64,000 nucleotides of DNA from Anisus vortex (GCA_949126835.1 OX421497.1:9606920-9670919); one strand, 5' to 3'; shown: positions 22,093 to 33,124, numbered from the stretch's first letter. Notes: generated by a model not told the origin, from the sequence alone. Numbers and translations are program-made.

Positions 22093-22388
22093 TACAATAT
22101 TTAAAGATTTATTTTTAACATGATTTTAATTCATTGCCTGGGCAAACTATTCCCCCCCCCTTTCCGCAAACTCACACGCATCTCCCTAATACTTCCATAA
22201 TGGCCTTCATCAGGATTCGAGCCTAGGACCTTCGGTACGCCAGCCGAACGTGCTGCCGCTCGGTCGCTCGGCCACCGGCCATATATAATATATTAAGATT
22301 TAAAAAAAATGATTTTAATTCCTTGCCTGAGCAAAAATACCCCCTCCCCCAACTCCCACGTCTTTCCCTAAGACTTCCACTAACGATG
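22026..22388 (-). repeat. Tandem duplication of SINE head plus flank
   Basis: Units about 22026-22201 and 22202-22388 share GCCTTCATCAGGATTCGA, CGGCCATATATA, ATGATTTTAATTC and a C-rich tract. They have diverged by substitutions and small indels. The second unit supplies a second SINE-A head at 22202-22284 with no body attached. Confidence 0.75.
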
Positions 22389-22954
22389 TCCATAAATGGA
22401 CGTCCGTTTTCTGTCTTCTTCTGTCTCAAATATGGCCAGCTGACTTCCGTCACGTGAGCAGGCATATGTCGACTTCCTTGTCCACGAGATTTGGTACTTT
22501 GGTTTCAAGACGGTTAATTGACTCACACACACACATTCCAGCTTGACGAGGGGGAAACGAGTTTAAAAACGAAAATTTTGACTTTGAAAGTTGATGACCA
22601 GTGGTCATTGTGTATGTGTGGTCACGTGAAAAAAAGGAACGTGTTGAGAGATTTACGTATCACATGGTATAAAAAAATATAATATAAGTCAAAGGTTATG
22701 GTATTATTGTTGCTACCTAGGTAGGCTACTTTGAACGTCTGAGTAAATGTATTTTTTATAGTTGTGTTATATACAATATGCTCACTAAAAAGATAGTATA
22801 GTCAATTTTTTAGAGTTATAGTTTAAATATATTTAGAAAGCTATATAAACTGATAACATAATTTCTTTTTTTCGTTATTTGCTTTTAATCTCTTTTTTGC
22901 AGTATTCAATAAATTTACTTTAAAAAAAATAGCTCATTAAACTAAAAAATTATT
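22389..22954. other. Non-coding, no feature recognised
   Basis: AT-rich, with a short CA run near 22523. No coding or RNA feature before the tRNA gene. Confidence 0.6.
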
Positions 22955-23036
22955 AGCACGAGTGGGGTTCGAACCCACGCGGAAATAATTCCATTGGATC
23001 TTAAGTCCAACGCCTTAACCACTCGGCCATCGTGCT
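22955..23036 (-). tRNA. tRNA-Leu (anticodon UAA)
   Basis: 82 nt, no intron. The acceptor arms AGCACGA and TCGTGCT pair fully. Box A reads TGGCCGAGTGG and box B GGTTCGAACCC. The anticodon stem TTGGA/TCCAA encloses CTTAAGA, giving anticodon TAA at 23001-23003. A long variable arm (about 22980-22993) fits the type II structure of tRNA-Leu. CCA is not encoded, as is normal in eukaryotes. The coding strand is followed by an A/T-rich flank with TTTTTT at about 22923-22928, a candidate pol III terminator. Confidence 0.95.
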
Positions 23037-23697
23037 GGTTCTCATTGAAGCGATGAAATAGTAACATAACATCCAGAGCTATTCTAATTCATTTTAAACA
23101 TTCGGCTGATGTATTGAAGTATGACAATATTAAAATGGTATTGTAAAATGGAGGAATTATAGAAAAAACTTATAAAAAACTTAGAGATACAAGAAATCTT
23201 ATTATCTTCCTTATGGTCATGACTGTATTAAAATATTAAATGAGGCTATGGTACATGCTCTGTTTAGCAGGACACGGAGTGGCAAGCCGTGGCCACGTGA
23301 CATGTGTGTAGGCCAGTGTAGGCTTGCCTACCACGTGTTGCTGATACCGATTGTCTATCTATAATCTATACGTATATGTTTTTTTTTAATGAGAAAATGT
23401 GTTTGTAGGCCTACATTCCGCGTAATCTTTTTTTTTTCATACTGGACATAATTAAATGGAATTTAACGCGAGTATTCTATATGTTACTCTCAAGATTTTA
23501 CCTCATATAGGGCCTTCATTGACACATACAAAAAAACAACCTTGGTCGAATCCAATTAGTCAAAATGCATTGGTGCCCTTAATCAATTAGGCGTAGTTAG
23601 TAAAAAAAAATATATTTAACCTAATTTAGACACACTAGTTATTAGCTTCGGAGCATAAATATTCAAATTATGTAGGCCGTAGGTCGTATCAGCCCCC
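23037..23697. other. Non-coding, no feature recognised
   Basis: AT-rich; contains one TAGGCCTA octamer at 23406 and a GGCC-rich stretch near 23285-23330. No gene seen. Confidence 0.6.
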
Positions 23698-23899
23698 CCC
23701 CCAAACAGTGCCCTCACATAGGGGAGGGGGGGGGCAGAGGGGGCATATGCCCGGGGGCAGCACTTCCAGTGGGGGGCGGCAAATGTAGTCTAAATATAGC
23801 AAATATGCATTAAACAAGCAGTTACAGTATGCAAGGGGGCGGAACTGAAATTTTTGCCCCTGGGGCGCCACATAAGCTTGTAAAGGCACTGCCCCCAAC
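23698..23899. mobile_element. hAT-like MITE, 186 bp
   Basis: Ends CAGTGCCCTCACATAG (from 23706) and its inverse CTTGTAAAGGCACTG (to 23891). The flanks CCCCCAAA and CCCCCAAC agree at 7 of 8, fitting an 8-bp hAT duplication. The interior is G-rich, with GGGCATATGCCC. No coding content. Confidence 0.7.
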
Positions 23900-25049
23900 C
23901 CCACCCACCCACCCACGAATACACACACACACAACAACCCTAGTCGAACAAATGAGGGTTATAGGGTCACGCGATTACGATGTTCATTTCAACCTTTTAA
24001 TGGCACCCCCTTTTTAAGGTTGTCAAGTCAGGTCCACGGGCGGTTCAAAAAGGGGTCGCAAGAAGTTAACAGGGCGAATATAGTGACATTTAGCACCCCA
24101 CCCGCCACCCCCAATGTGGCATGCAAGGGCGTTTATTTTCCTCACAATTAGTGACTGTCTGTTTACGATTCCCGGAGGGGGCGGGGGGCTTTATTTCGTT
24201 TACCCCCTGTCCCGATCTCTTAATTAAAGCAATCTATCTGCCCGCTACCCTGCTGTCTTGTCTGACTAACCATTCCGCCCCCACCATCTCTTCCCATAAT
24301 TCTGTAGCACGAGAGCTTAGAGCTTCCGGCGCAAACACCCTTCCCTTTGACCCGAAAGCACGCATGCCCGTTTAACGCGAACACACTCAAAATGGTTACA
24401 ACAAGGGTGCTAGTCAAATTATCCCGCCCTCGTCTCCCCACTACTCCTACACTTCTATGCCTACCCCCCCCCTCCGCCCCACTATACTCCTCCCAAGCCA
24501 CCGACAACCAAAAAAATATATTATCTCCAATACATTTATTGTAGTTTCTCTTCGAATGTTGGCAACATCCGGGTCTTTGAAGAGATAGAAGAGACCAATA
24601 AATGGAATGCCGGGCGAGTGCAATTTCTTTAAGAGCCATTCCCCCTTTCAATCTGTGTGTGTGTGTGCATGTGAAACTACATGTGAAGCTAGCATCCGAG
24701 TCAATCCGAGTGTGTGAGTTTGTGTGTGAGTGAGTGTATGTGCGTGTGAGTTTCCTCCACCTCTCCCCCCAGCCTGACCATTGATTGTCCAGACGAGTTT
24801 CGTGTTTACGTTATCATTTATCGCAGCGAACTGTCCTCGTGACTTGACTTTTCCCCTCAGTCTGAATACGGGTTATAATTAATGCGTGTGAAATGGTCTA
24901 CGAATAAATTTTCCCCGAAATTTATCGAGGATAATGTTCCCCCGAGGGATTAGCGTTATGGAGAGTTTTAACAAACGCTCTTTTTAACAAACAAAATCTG
25001 AACTCATAGCCGAATCTTGCACAACAGAAAACAATAAGAAATAATATCA
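23900..25049. other. Non-coding; GC-rich patches
   Basis: Contains C-rich tracts, a GT/GA microsatellite region (24656-24750) and unrelated short frames with no domain. No gene can be supported. Confidence 0.55.
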
Positions 25050-25571
25050 CTCATATATAATATATCTCTCTCTATATATATTTTAAGTAGACTGTGTGTG
25101 TGTTCAACCAATCATATTAGTTAATTTAAAGACACGTGGCCTTATTGTCTCATATTATACTTTTGCGATTTCTCTTCGGTCATGTGTCTTCGCTAGCTAA
25201 GTGGATAACGTATCGCACTGCTGCGGGCGACCCGGGTTCGATTATCCAGTTCGTCTATACCTTTTTTTCTACAATTTTTAAAATTTCAATTAATAGGTAT
25301 TACTTTAAAAAAAAAAAGATTGTAAATCTACGAGGAACCTCGGGGAATTAAGATTTTTTTGTTAAATAAATTACTTGCCTATTTTTCACCCGATTACAAT
25401 ATGGATCATAAATTACTTTCCTAAATGTCTTCAGTACAAAATGATATTATTGTTTTGATTATTAGATTTAGGTCTATAGCTTTCTGTTCATTGTAATTTA
25501 TGCAATTTGTATCTGTATCTTTTGCAGGCCTTTTTAATTTACCATCGGGCAACGCCAAGGAATTTAGCTTG
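25050..25571 (+). mobile_element. Helitron-like element H1 (copy a)
   Basis: It begins in a TATATA-rich stretch (start uncertain) and contains TTAATTTAAAGACACGTGG and the tRNA-like module (CTAGCTAAGTGGATAACG, CGACCCGGGTTCGATTA) at 25186-25250. The 3' end reads CGGGCAACGCCAAGGAATTTAGCTTG followed by T, split here as hairpin region and CTTG end. It aligns end to end with the copy at 46363. No replicase is encoded, so it is non-autonomous. Confidence 0.65.
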
Positions 25572-25572
25572 T

Positions 25573-26203
25573 TTATATATATATATATAGAGAGAGAGTA
25601 GAATGGATGTGCCTATTGTAATTGTATTTGGTTAATTTAAAAACACTTGACCTTATTGTCTCATAATAATTTAATTTTGCGATTGTTCATTCTTCCTTAT
25701 GGCATTTCCGTCTGTCACACACGGGTGGTCTGGGTTCCAATCCCCTTAAGGTAGTATTTGTGTATTCTGTTGAAATAACAATTTGGCCTGCCTCACCACC
25801 TCCTTCCACTCGGACCAGTCCATTGCCTTCTTCTTCCAGGCCTGGACCCCGATCTGTCGCAGATCCATCTCGACATCGTCCAACCATCTCAGTTTGGGTC
25901 TGCCTTCAGGTCGTTTTCCTCTGGTATTATAAGTATATCTGTAATAACAATATGTCTACCTATTTTTACTGATATTGATTTTTAGATTGTAAAAATTTTT
26001 ACCATTTGAATTTTGTAAAAAATATATATTTCAATAAGTAAAACAACAAACAAATTATATTTTATATTTCATTATTGTTTTTGTATCGTAAGGCTTGACT
26101 TTATGAAATTTATAGTATTAATTTAAATGACAAATGAGAGTAGGTACCATTTGCTCTTCAATGCCAGTGTTCCCCCCGGGGCCATTCCGGGTAATTTAGC
26201 TAG
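25573..26203 (+). mobile_element. Helitron-like element H1 (copy b)
   Basis: It starts immediately after copy a with a TATATA tract, then TTGGTTAATTTAAAAACACTTG and CTTATTGTCTCATA as in the family. It ends CGGGTAATTTAGCTAG at 26203, followed by T. The tRNA-like module is decayed (GGTCTGGGTTCCAATCCCC). An inserted GC-richer block at 25782-25926 encodes LINE protein on the minus strand. Confidence 0.65.
25782..25926 (-). pseudogene. Captured C-terminal fragment of a LINE protein
   Basis: About 48 codons open on the minus strand read GRPKLRWLDDVEMDLRQIG, then QAWKKKAMDWSEWKEVV and RQAKL. The pattern GRPKxRWxDDVExDLxxLG is common near the end of non-LTR retrotransposon polyproteins. No frameshift or stop is present. 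It lies within the H1b element and is far richer in G+C than its surroundings. Confidence 0.7.
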
Positions 26204-26804
26204 TATGTATGTAAATTATATTTAGGTATAGATAGATAGATAGACATATATAGATAGATAGTTAAATATATATATATATATATATATAGATAGATAGATA
26301 GATAGATAGATAGAGATATAATGCCTAGTATATAGATCGTAGGCGTACTATTTATTATATTTAATTATTAACTATATCCCCAATACGCCCAGTCCTTGAT
26401 AGTCTATTTCGTTTAGAGTTTAGACGTATTCGGAAGGGCTTAAGGATGATTTTATATTTTCCAATATAAACATATAATCTATGCGGTATACCATCTATGT
26501 TATCAATGTAATCTAGATTACGTTTTGTCTAGTAATTTCAGCTGTCTAGACTTAGTGGAAACAATCATGGCTCTATTTAAACCAGGATTTAGTCACAACA
26601 CTAGTGTAAACTAATGTATGTGTGGGTAGATCTACAAGTTTTTAAAAATCTATAAAAAAATATATATATTTAATAATAACTAAATATGAATGTGTCAGCT
26701 AGTTTCAATAGTATTTATTATTATGTCAGAAACTTATTTAATTTTTGTTTTGTTGGCTTTTGTATGGAATTGTTAAAAAGTTTAACATAAACAGAAATAT
26801 AGAT
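26204..26804. repeat. Non-coding with TAGA/GATA microsatellite
   Basis: A tract of GATAGATA and TATATA lies at about 26226-26318. The rest is AT-rich with no feature recognised. Confidence 0.7.
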
Positions 26805-27302
26805 TGGTAGAAAAACAGACACTTATAGATAGAAGACAGTAAGATCGTTTGTTCGTTTAATAGTTAGCTAGTTACATAAATAGATCAATATATAGATAGT
26901 TAGGCAGAAAAGCAGACACAATAGAAGGCAGAAAAACAGACGGAAGAGCACAAGGACTGATTGACAGACAGATAGACAGACTAATAGATAGAAGTTAATT
27001 AGATGAGAGATAGACTTATATATGTATATATGTATAGATGGGTAGATGGTAGATGGATAGATGAATAGATTGATAAATAGATAATTAGATAAATAGGTAG
27101 ATAGGTAGGTAGGTAGGTAGATAGAATGATAGATAGACATTCACAGACAAACAAAAGACAGATTAATAGATGAATGGATACATATAAACGAATAGGCAGA
27201 AATGCAAAAATGAAGCCAAGCAGGACAAAAGATAGACGAAAATTACATAGATTAACATAGATAGAGAGAAACAGACAAACACAAGGACACACAGACAGAT
27301 AG
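26805..27302. repeat. Degenerate GATA/GACA/GGTA tract
   Basis: About 500 bases of imperfect tetranucleotides (ATAGATAG, ACAGACAG, GTAGGTAG). Minus-strand frames (26868-27140, 26999-27292) encode Tyr/Leu/Ser/Ile-rich low-complexity peptides and are by-products. Confidence 0.85.
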
Positions 27303-28770
27303 ATAAATATTCCTGGTACAATCTTTAACGAGCAATAATTCTAGTTATCACCCTTGTTTCCAAGGTAATCAATTCCCCCCCCCCCCCCCAATATATATTT
27401 TTTAAAAATCAATTTGCTGTTTTCTTGTTACTTGTTTTTCCCAATTATTCCGATGTTCTTTAAGAGGATTTGAAAATACTTTACTTTTCGTGTGCCGTTG
27501 TTATTGGACCGTTTTTTAAAGTTCAGACTATTATTAAAACGGATTATCCATTCTATTCAAAAGCGCAATCATTCTTTCACCTAGTCTGCGATGACCTGAC
27601 CATCTAGTAAAAAAGGAAAAGAAAAGTACAATTGGAAAAGAAATTAAATAAAAGGATGGAAAAAAAAAATTAATCAATTTTGTGTATTTCGCAATCGGCA
27701 ACGCGGACATCAGTGACCTACTCTTCTCCCCATAGTACACACATGTAAACATGCAAACAAAACTAACACCCCTCCTTCACAAACACACATACACTTATAT
27801 TTGGGCTTTATATGTACGTAAATGAAATTGCATCCCTCATTCCAGTTCTATTGAGAGACCGATTGATATACACATACTGGCCGTGGCGTATATTTGCTCT
27901 AGCCCCCCCCCCTCTCTCTGTATACCCAGTCCTGGTTCCTCACCTTTTAACCTCCTTCCCATCACCCTCACCCTACCCCAAGAAAAAACACGCCCCTCCC
28001 TCTCCCTTCCACCACCCAAAACTGTCCTTGATAACGGCCTAAAGGCGCGATGTCCGATAAGGAGTCTAGACCGCTTGGGAGCATCCCCGTCACCCTGCAA
28101 CAACCCCCAATCGTCTCTTTCCCTCGCATACTCACGCAGACAAACGCTTGCACTAACACACACACTAATGAAAACCTATTTTCACACGTCATCTAAAGCG
28201 TACCCTTTTTATTTCCTTAGAAGAAAAACGGTCAATTTCAGGGAAGGGGTCAAATCATCTTGTTATCAGAGTAATATCAGCTGTAAATGCTGTAATACTA
28301 GTATCGTTATTGTAATTAGAATCGTGATGGTCAGTATCGATTCTGAGACTTGAATCGACTACCCAGAGCTGCCGTCTTCTCTATTCCAACCAGCGCCTTG
28401 GTTTCTTATCTCTATTATGTACAGATATCTGACGGATGCCCAACATGGGAAATAGTAACCGGCGTACTGGGTTTTGCTGTGCTAGCCACACGATCCTCTC
28501 ATAAGCCATGTCTGTAATTTAAAACTTAATAGCCCACTATTCGGGTACTATTTGTGCATTAAATTTACAGTATTTTAAAAGAACTATTCAAACTTATAAA
28601 TGCGTATGTTCTAGCAAACTAGAATACATAATTCATACTAGTGTAATGTTTACCTATTATCAAATTAAAAATTTATGGCGTTTCGTTTTCCATAATATGC
28701 AATAAACGCGTTTTCGAATGAAATCTCTGTATGATTATATATATATATAGATAGATAGATAGATATATAT
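27303..28770. other. Non-coding, no feature recognised
   Basis: A poly-C tract at about 27376-27389 and C-rich stretches near 27900-28020. Overlapping short frames on both strands here have no recognisable domain. Confidence 0.55.
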
Positions 28771-29374
28771 CCCCCGTGTGGGTATCGGGGTCCTGGTGAC
28801 CAGGTGAAAGAATAATCCCCACTGCTAAGTCCCACTTGCATGTCGTGAAAGGCGACTAATAGTGGGTTGTGTATTGGGTATAACCCGGGCACGTAAAACT
28901 TGTACCCCACTTTGTGGTGCTGTTTGAAAGAGGTCCAGTTTGCACTACCCTGGATAGAGGTTTTGCGCAACTCCTGCTGGGGAGCTCTGTTGTTTGTAAC
29001 ATGGGGATGACTGGGTGTAAAATCGTGAATGGGGCCTGGATCCAGGATGTGACAATTCCACTGAGTATTCCCAGAATCTAAAAAACTTAATGGCACAACT
29101 AAGTGTCATTTGGAGAGCTCAGTGGATGGCGGAGAATGGACCATGGGCCAGCCCCACCTCGGTACAACTCAGCCCTTACTCAATGCAGCCCGATCCCGGA
29201 ATACAACTCACAGGTGCTGGGCGCAGACCCAAAAATTCTCTTGAACTGCGGGGTTTGAAAAAAGCCACAATGGAAACCCCCTAATAACAATGCCAGAGAA
29301 ATCTATGTCTGGCATTGACTGTAAGAGAGCAAACAGCTCTGCAGACTGGCTAATAGCAGAAGAAGAATAAAATA
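28771..29374 (+). repeat. Unclassified dispersed-repeat-like unit with AGAAGAAGAAT tail
   Basis: Higher G+C than its flanks, starting CCCCCGTGTGGGTATCGGGG and containing CATGTCGTGAAAGGCGACTA. The end is GCAGAAGAAGAATAAA, like the simple 3' tail of a retroelement. GTCGTGAAAGGCGACTAA can fold on itself. Similar blocks are, to my knowledge, frequent in invertebrate LINE-type repeats, but only this copy is in the window, so the class is left open. Confidence 0.4.
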
Positions 29375-29712
29375 TAGGCTATATATATATGAAGCCCATT
29401 TTGTTTTTTATTAAAGCAACGGAACTTGCTTTTTTAAAAATGATACGCACCCCCATGTTGCCTTAGAGAGTTAAAAGGATCTATTCGAAAAAAAAAACAC
29501 TAGCATTTTGACGTAATGTATATTGCTAACTTTTGATAGTATTATTTGTTAGTTGAATATTATAAATAAGAAGTCTGAAGTTTGACAGCAACAATTCATA
29601 TGCATGTTCCAGAGCAAGGCGACCGTAAACAATAAAAAAAGAACAAAAACTAAAATACCGAAAGAAACGTTCGGACTAAAATTGTATTGTAATATTGTGT
29701 GTTATTTTTTCA
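29375..29712. other. Non-coding, no feature recognised
   Basis: AT-rich; may include the body of the H2 element that ends at 29776. Confidence 0.5.
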
Positions 29713-29776
29713 TTTTTTTAACAAAACACATTGTAATCATTCGTTTCTACGTCATATTGACGGGCATAACTACTAA
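29713..29776 (+). mobile_element. Helitron-like 3' end, family H2 (copy 2)
   Basis: AACAAAACACATTGTAATCA, then the hairpin ACGTCA-TAT-TGACGG, GCATAACTA and CTAA before T. It is the same layout as 7713-7774, with a CTAA end that still fits CTRR. Confidence 0.55.
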
Positions 29777-30085
29777 TAACTACTAGTAATACTATAACTA
29801 AGACCTTAACCCATATGACCCATATTGGTTGTTTTGTAAAATAGTATGTAACTTACACTATGTAATTATACAAATAGCACGTGACATCATTGTAAAGAAA
29901 ATTATTTTTTTCTGTGAGAATGCTGACATAATGGCTATTTGTAACTTCAGACCATTGGCATTAAGATAATACTATTTCTGGAAGGCCGTTGGCAACTTTT
30001 GTTCATCAATACATTGAGTTATTTTTTGCTCTTTCAAATGATAGTTAGTTTTATAGAATTAAACAATAGAATCTAGGCATAGATG
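29777..30085. other. Non-coding, no feature recognised
   Basis: AT-rich sequence, no supported feature. Confidence 0.6.
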
Positions 30086-32080
30086 TAATAATAATAATAA
30101 TAATAATAATAACGGTGCTTATATAGCGCATATCCCGTTGGTGACAGTTCTATGCGCAGACGACAGTTACAGAATACAGACAGACAACGAAATATATAGT
30201 AATACGCTAATTCTGCTGACGAAATAGGTGAGTCTTCAGCCGGCTCCTGAAGGTGTCATAGCTAGGGCTCTGGCGAAGCTGTAGTGGGAGGTGATTCCAA
30301 GCGGACGGTCCTGCGTAGGAAAATGAACGTTCGCCAGCGGACACTAGCCTCACACGAGGGATCCGCAGAGTAAGCGCGTCAGATGCCGAACGAAGTGGGC
30401 GGGACTGGGTGTAGAGCTCCATACAAGAGCGAAGATAATCCGGGGCGCAGTTATTCAGGCACCTATAACAGAGGGAAGCCAGCTTATATGAGATCCGGTT
30501 GTTGATGGGTAGCCAATGCAGAGATCGGAGCAGAGGATTGATATCATTTGACTTCTTCTTCTTGAGAATTAGTCGGGCTGCGCAGTTCTGGTTACGTTGG
30601 AGTCCTTGAAGGGAGGAAGCTGAGAGACCAGCCAAAAGCGAATTACAATAGTCCAAGCGGGAAAATAGGAGAGAGATGATGAGCTTAACACAAGCTTCCT
30701 TGGTGAGATAACGACGGATGGCGGCAATACGACGCAGATGGAAGACGCAGATTTTGGTGAGGAAGGAGATGTGGGTTTGCATGGACAGCGTGGAGTCCAG
30801 ATAGACGCCAAGGCTTTTGATAGTCGGGGAGAAAGGCACAGTTGCATCAGCCAGCTGAAGATCGGAGACAGTGAGGGACACGACCATCTGTCTCGTACCG
30901 ACGATAAGAGCTTCAGTCTTCTCACTGTTAAGCTTCAACTTGTTTTCCGTCATCCAGCTCTGGATGTCCAGGAAACAGATGGAGATGGAAGCAAGGAGCC
31001 TGTCGAAGTCCTCAGGCTCTGCACTGTTATACAGCTGGGTGTCATCGGCGAAAGAATGATATTTGAGGTTGTTTTGTTCGATGACAAAGGATAGGGGTTG
31101 AGTGTAAAGGGTGAAAAGAAGTGGACCAAGGACAGACCCTTGCGGCACACCATAGCAGACGTGAACAGGCTGGGAGAATATGGACTCAATCATAACGGTT
31201 TGGGAGCGATTCTGAAGATAGTTCATGAACCAGGAGAGGGCGATGTCTTGAATGCCAAAAGTAGACCTGAGGCGATCAATTAGTCGGTGGTGGTCAATCG
31301 TATCGAAGGCAGCAGACAAATCAAGCTGCACAAGAGCAGAGACGAGACCTCTGTCTGAGGCGTTTAGGAGGTCAGTGGTGATCCGCAGAAGCGCTGTCTC
31401 AGTGCTGTGATGGTGGCGATACGCAGACTGGTGCGCGGGCATCAGCGAATGTAGAGACAGATGGGCATTTAACTGATCAAGGACAACACGCTCCAGGATC
31501 TTGGAAAGGAAGGGTAGGTTGGATACTGGGCGGTAGTTCTTGCACTCATTTACATCGAGTCCGGGCTTCTTTAAGAGTGGGCGGACAATTGCGGATTTGA
31601 AGCAGTCCGGGACCACGCCCGTGGATAGAGAGGTGTTAATAATATCTGTGATGAACGGCAGAAGCCTGTCCAAGCACTTGGCAAACAGGAAGCCGGGCAT
31701 AGGGTCAAGCTCACAGGTCTTGATGGGGGTCCTTGTGATGATGCGCTTGACAAGGTCAATGGTTACAGGAAGGAAGCAGTTGAGCGGGGAGCCCGAGAAA
31801 GTAGGAGAGGGTGGAGTTGGGCTGTAGACATCCTGATCCAGGGAACAGCGCAGAGTCGCAATCTTTTGCTGAAAGTACTGTAAGAAGTGATCAGGGAGGT
31901 CGTTGAGTGGGCGGGTGGTGGGGAGGGGCGTTGAGGTAGAAGAGCCAAGAAGGGAGGACAAGATTAAGTGAAGCTCCCCGGGCGACGAGGCATGCTTGAT
32001 GCGGTCGTGGAAATGCAGGACCTTGGCAGCAGTGATGGCTTCTTTGACGAGATGTATAGGTAACAAATTGGTTATTTTAC
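30086..32080 (-). mobile_element. L2-like LINE, 5'-truncated
   Basis: Coding strand minus. It ends with a short 3' UTR (GCGCTATATAAGCACCG) and a TTA-repeat tail (plus-strand TAA units, 30086-30112). Endonuclease and the 5' part are missing; LINE similarity starts near 32080. Short GCGC-containing 3' ends with TAA-type tails are usual in CR1/L2-related elements, and a second one is at 55499. Confidence 0.88.
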
Positions 32081-32138
32081 GCATTAATAAAAAAAAATTA
32101 AATTGTGTACAATATAAATGAAAAGCAATCGACGTCAA
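30207..32138 (-). pseudogene. Reverse transcriptase of an L2-like LINE (truncated ORF2)
   Basis: 643 codons open, of which about the first 20 are read-through from flanking DNA. A linker (about 50-120; FQQKIATLR) is followed by RT motifs: KNYRPVSNLPFLSKILERV (200-218), QSAYRHHHSTETALL (237-251), LDLSAAFDTIDHHRL (272-286, first catalytic Asp), YGVPQGSVLGPLLF (329-342) and catalytic FADD at 363-366. The C-terminal part has LDYCNSLLAG, LHWLPINNRI and a closing LRQSPSYDTFRSRLKTHLF. These match the CR1/L2 group. The RT core seems intact, but the endonuclease needed for target-primed insertion is absent, so the copy is called dead-on-arrival. The ATG at 32138 lies in flanking sequence and is not a family start. 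Confidence 0.92.
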
Positions 32139-32465
32139 AAAACATAAATTGACTTCTAAAATATATACAATAGATCTATCATTCTTCCTCTAAATGTAAA
32201 CCAGTTTTCTAAATGGGTTTAGTGTGCAAGTAAATGGTTGTGTTTTTATGTTCTGGCAGACAATCAATTACGTTGGGAAATTCTGACCAATAGTGGAGAT
32301 ATTAAAATTGTTATACCAAGTCTACCACTTGGACTAGATGTGGTGTAACTGTGGTGTAATCGGCATGCATTGGCCCTGTGGGATTTTTAGTAAAAGAAGA
32401 GAAATATCCCCTGTTTAACAATTTATCTTTGAGAGATGTTATATGTGTCTGTGTTGTATTAGAGT
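32139..32465. other. Non-coding, no feature recognised
   Basis: AT-rich sequence. Confidence 0.6.
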
Positions 32466-32563
32466 CTTTATATACACCCCCTAGTATGCCACGGCCACAG
32501 AAACTGGTAAACGCTGCTTCGCCGGCCCTATGACCAATTTGGTTCGACCTGTACTTTACTTAC
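32466..32563 (+). mobile_element. SINE-A, 3' third only
   Basis: CCCCTAGTATGCCACGGCCA, then AACTGGTAAACGCTGCTTCG and a GTACTTTACTTA end. 5'-truncated. Confidence 0.8.
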
Positions 32564-33043
32564 ATAGTTGAAAAAAAAGTAAAATCTAAACATTACAAAA
32601 GGAGAGAATGGCCATCAGCGGGGAAACCCCCAAATGTCGTTGTCCTTGTAACAAATTCCGAAACATGAAACCATCCATTTCCCCCCCCCCCCCCCCCACC
32701 GCACTCGCACATCTTTTATTTCAATGGCAGCTAAAGTCCTCAGATCATCTTGACCTGTCACAATGAGGTTCAACGTCCGAACTCCTCTCAGACGTTTCCT
32801 GCTTAATACTTGATCGTTGGTCGCTCTCAAACTGTAGACATACCAGAGATAAGGCTCTATCAAGTCTTCTTCTTCATCGTTCTCAAGTGTTACGATTCGG
32901 AGGATTTAGACAAGTCCAATCATTGTAATGAACTGCGCAGTATTGTCAGTTGCTCCAGTACAGTTTGTCATTGAAGGTAGCTTCTAGGTGCCATATGGCT
33001 GACCTGGTAGAGTGGTACAAGGGGGCAAAAGAAAAGTATAATC
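32564..33043. other. Non-coding; poly-C tract
   Basis: A long C run lies at about 32681-32697. The minus-strand frame over it has no recognisable domain. Confidence 0.6.
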
Positions 33044-33124
33044 TTAACCCTTCCTGTACCGACCTACTTCTATCTATGCTGCCTTCAGTTCCGCTATATA
33101 CGCGCCCGGGACTGTAAGGGTTAA
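33044..33124. mobile_element. piggyBac-like MITE, 81 bp with TTAA ends (copy 1)
   Basis: Bounded by TTAA at both ends, with inverted CCCTT/AAGGG tips. The reverse complement differs from the copy at 50360-50440 at one position only. TTAA targeting plus CCCTT tips fits the piggyBac superfamily. Interior words: GCGTATATAGCGGAACTGAA, AGAAGTAGGTCGGTAC. Confidence 0.8.

Noticed and set aside
21538..22104. 188-codon plus-strand frame
   Set aside because: It runs through a TA microsatellite and the antisense of a SINE.
24220..24651. 143-codon minus-strand frame
   Set aside because: Overlaps plus-strand frames in a GC-richer patch; no domain or conserved pattern.
25186..25250. A functional tRNA gene in H1 copies
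   Set aside because: Box A and box B are present, but the acceptor stem does not pair and the module is embedded in a repeated element.
26868..27292. Membrane-protein-like Leu/Ile/Tyr-rich frames
   Set aside because: Antisense of GATA/GACA simple repeats.
27883..28353. 156-codon plus-strand frame with Pro/Ser-rich peptide
   Set aside because: Three frames are open here on both strands in C-rich DNA; no recognisable domain or splice context.
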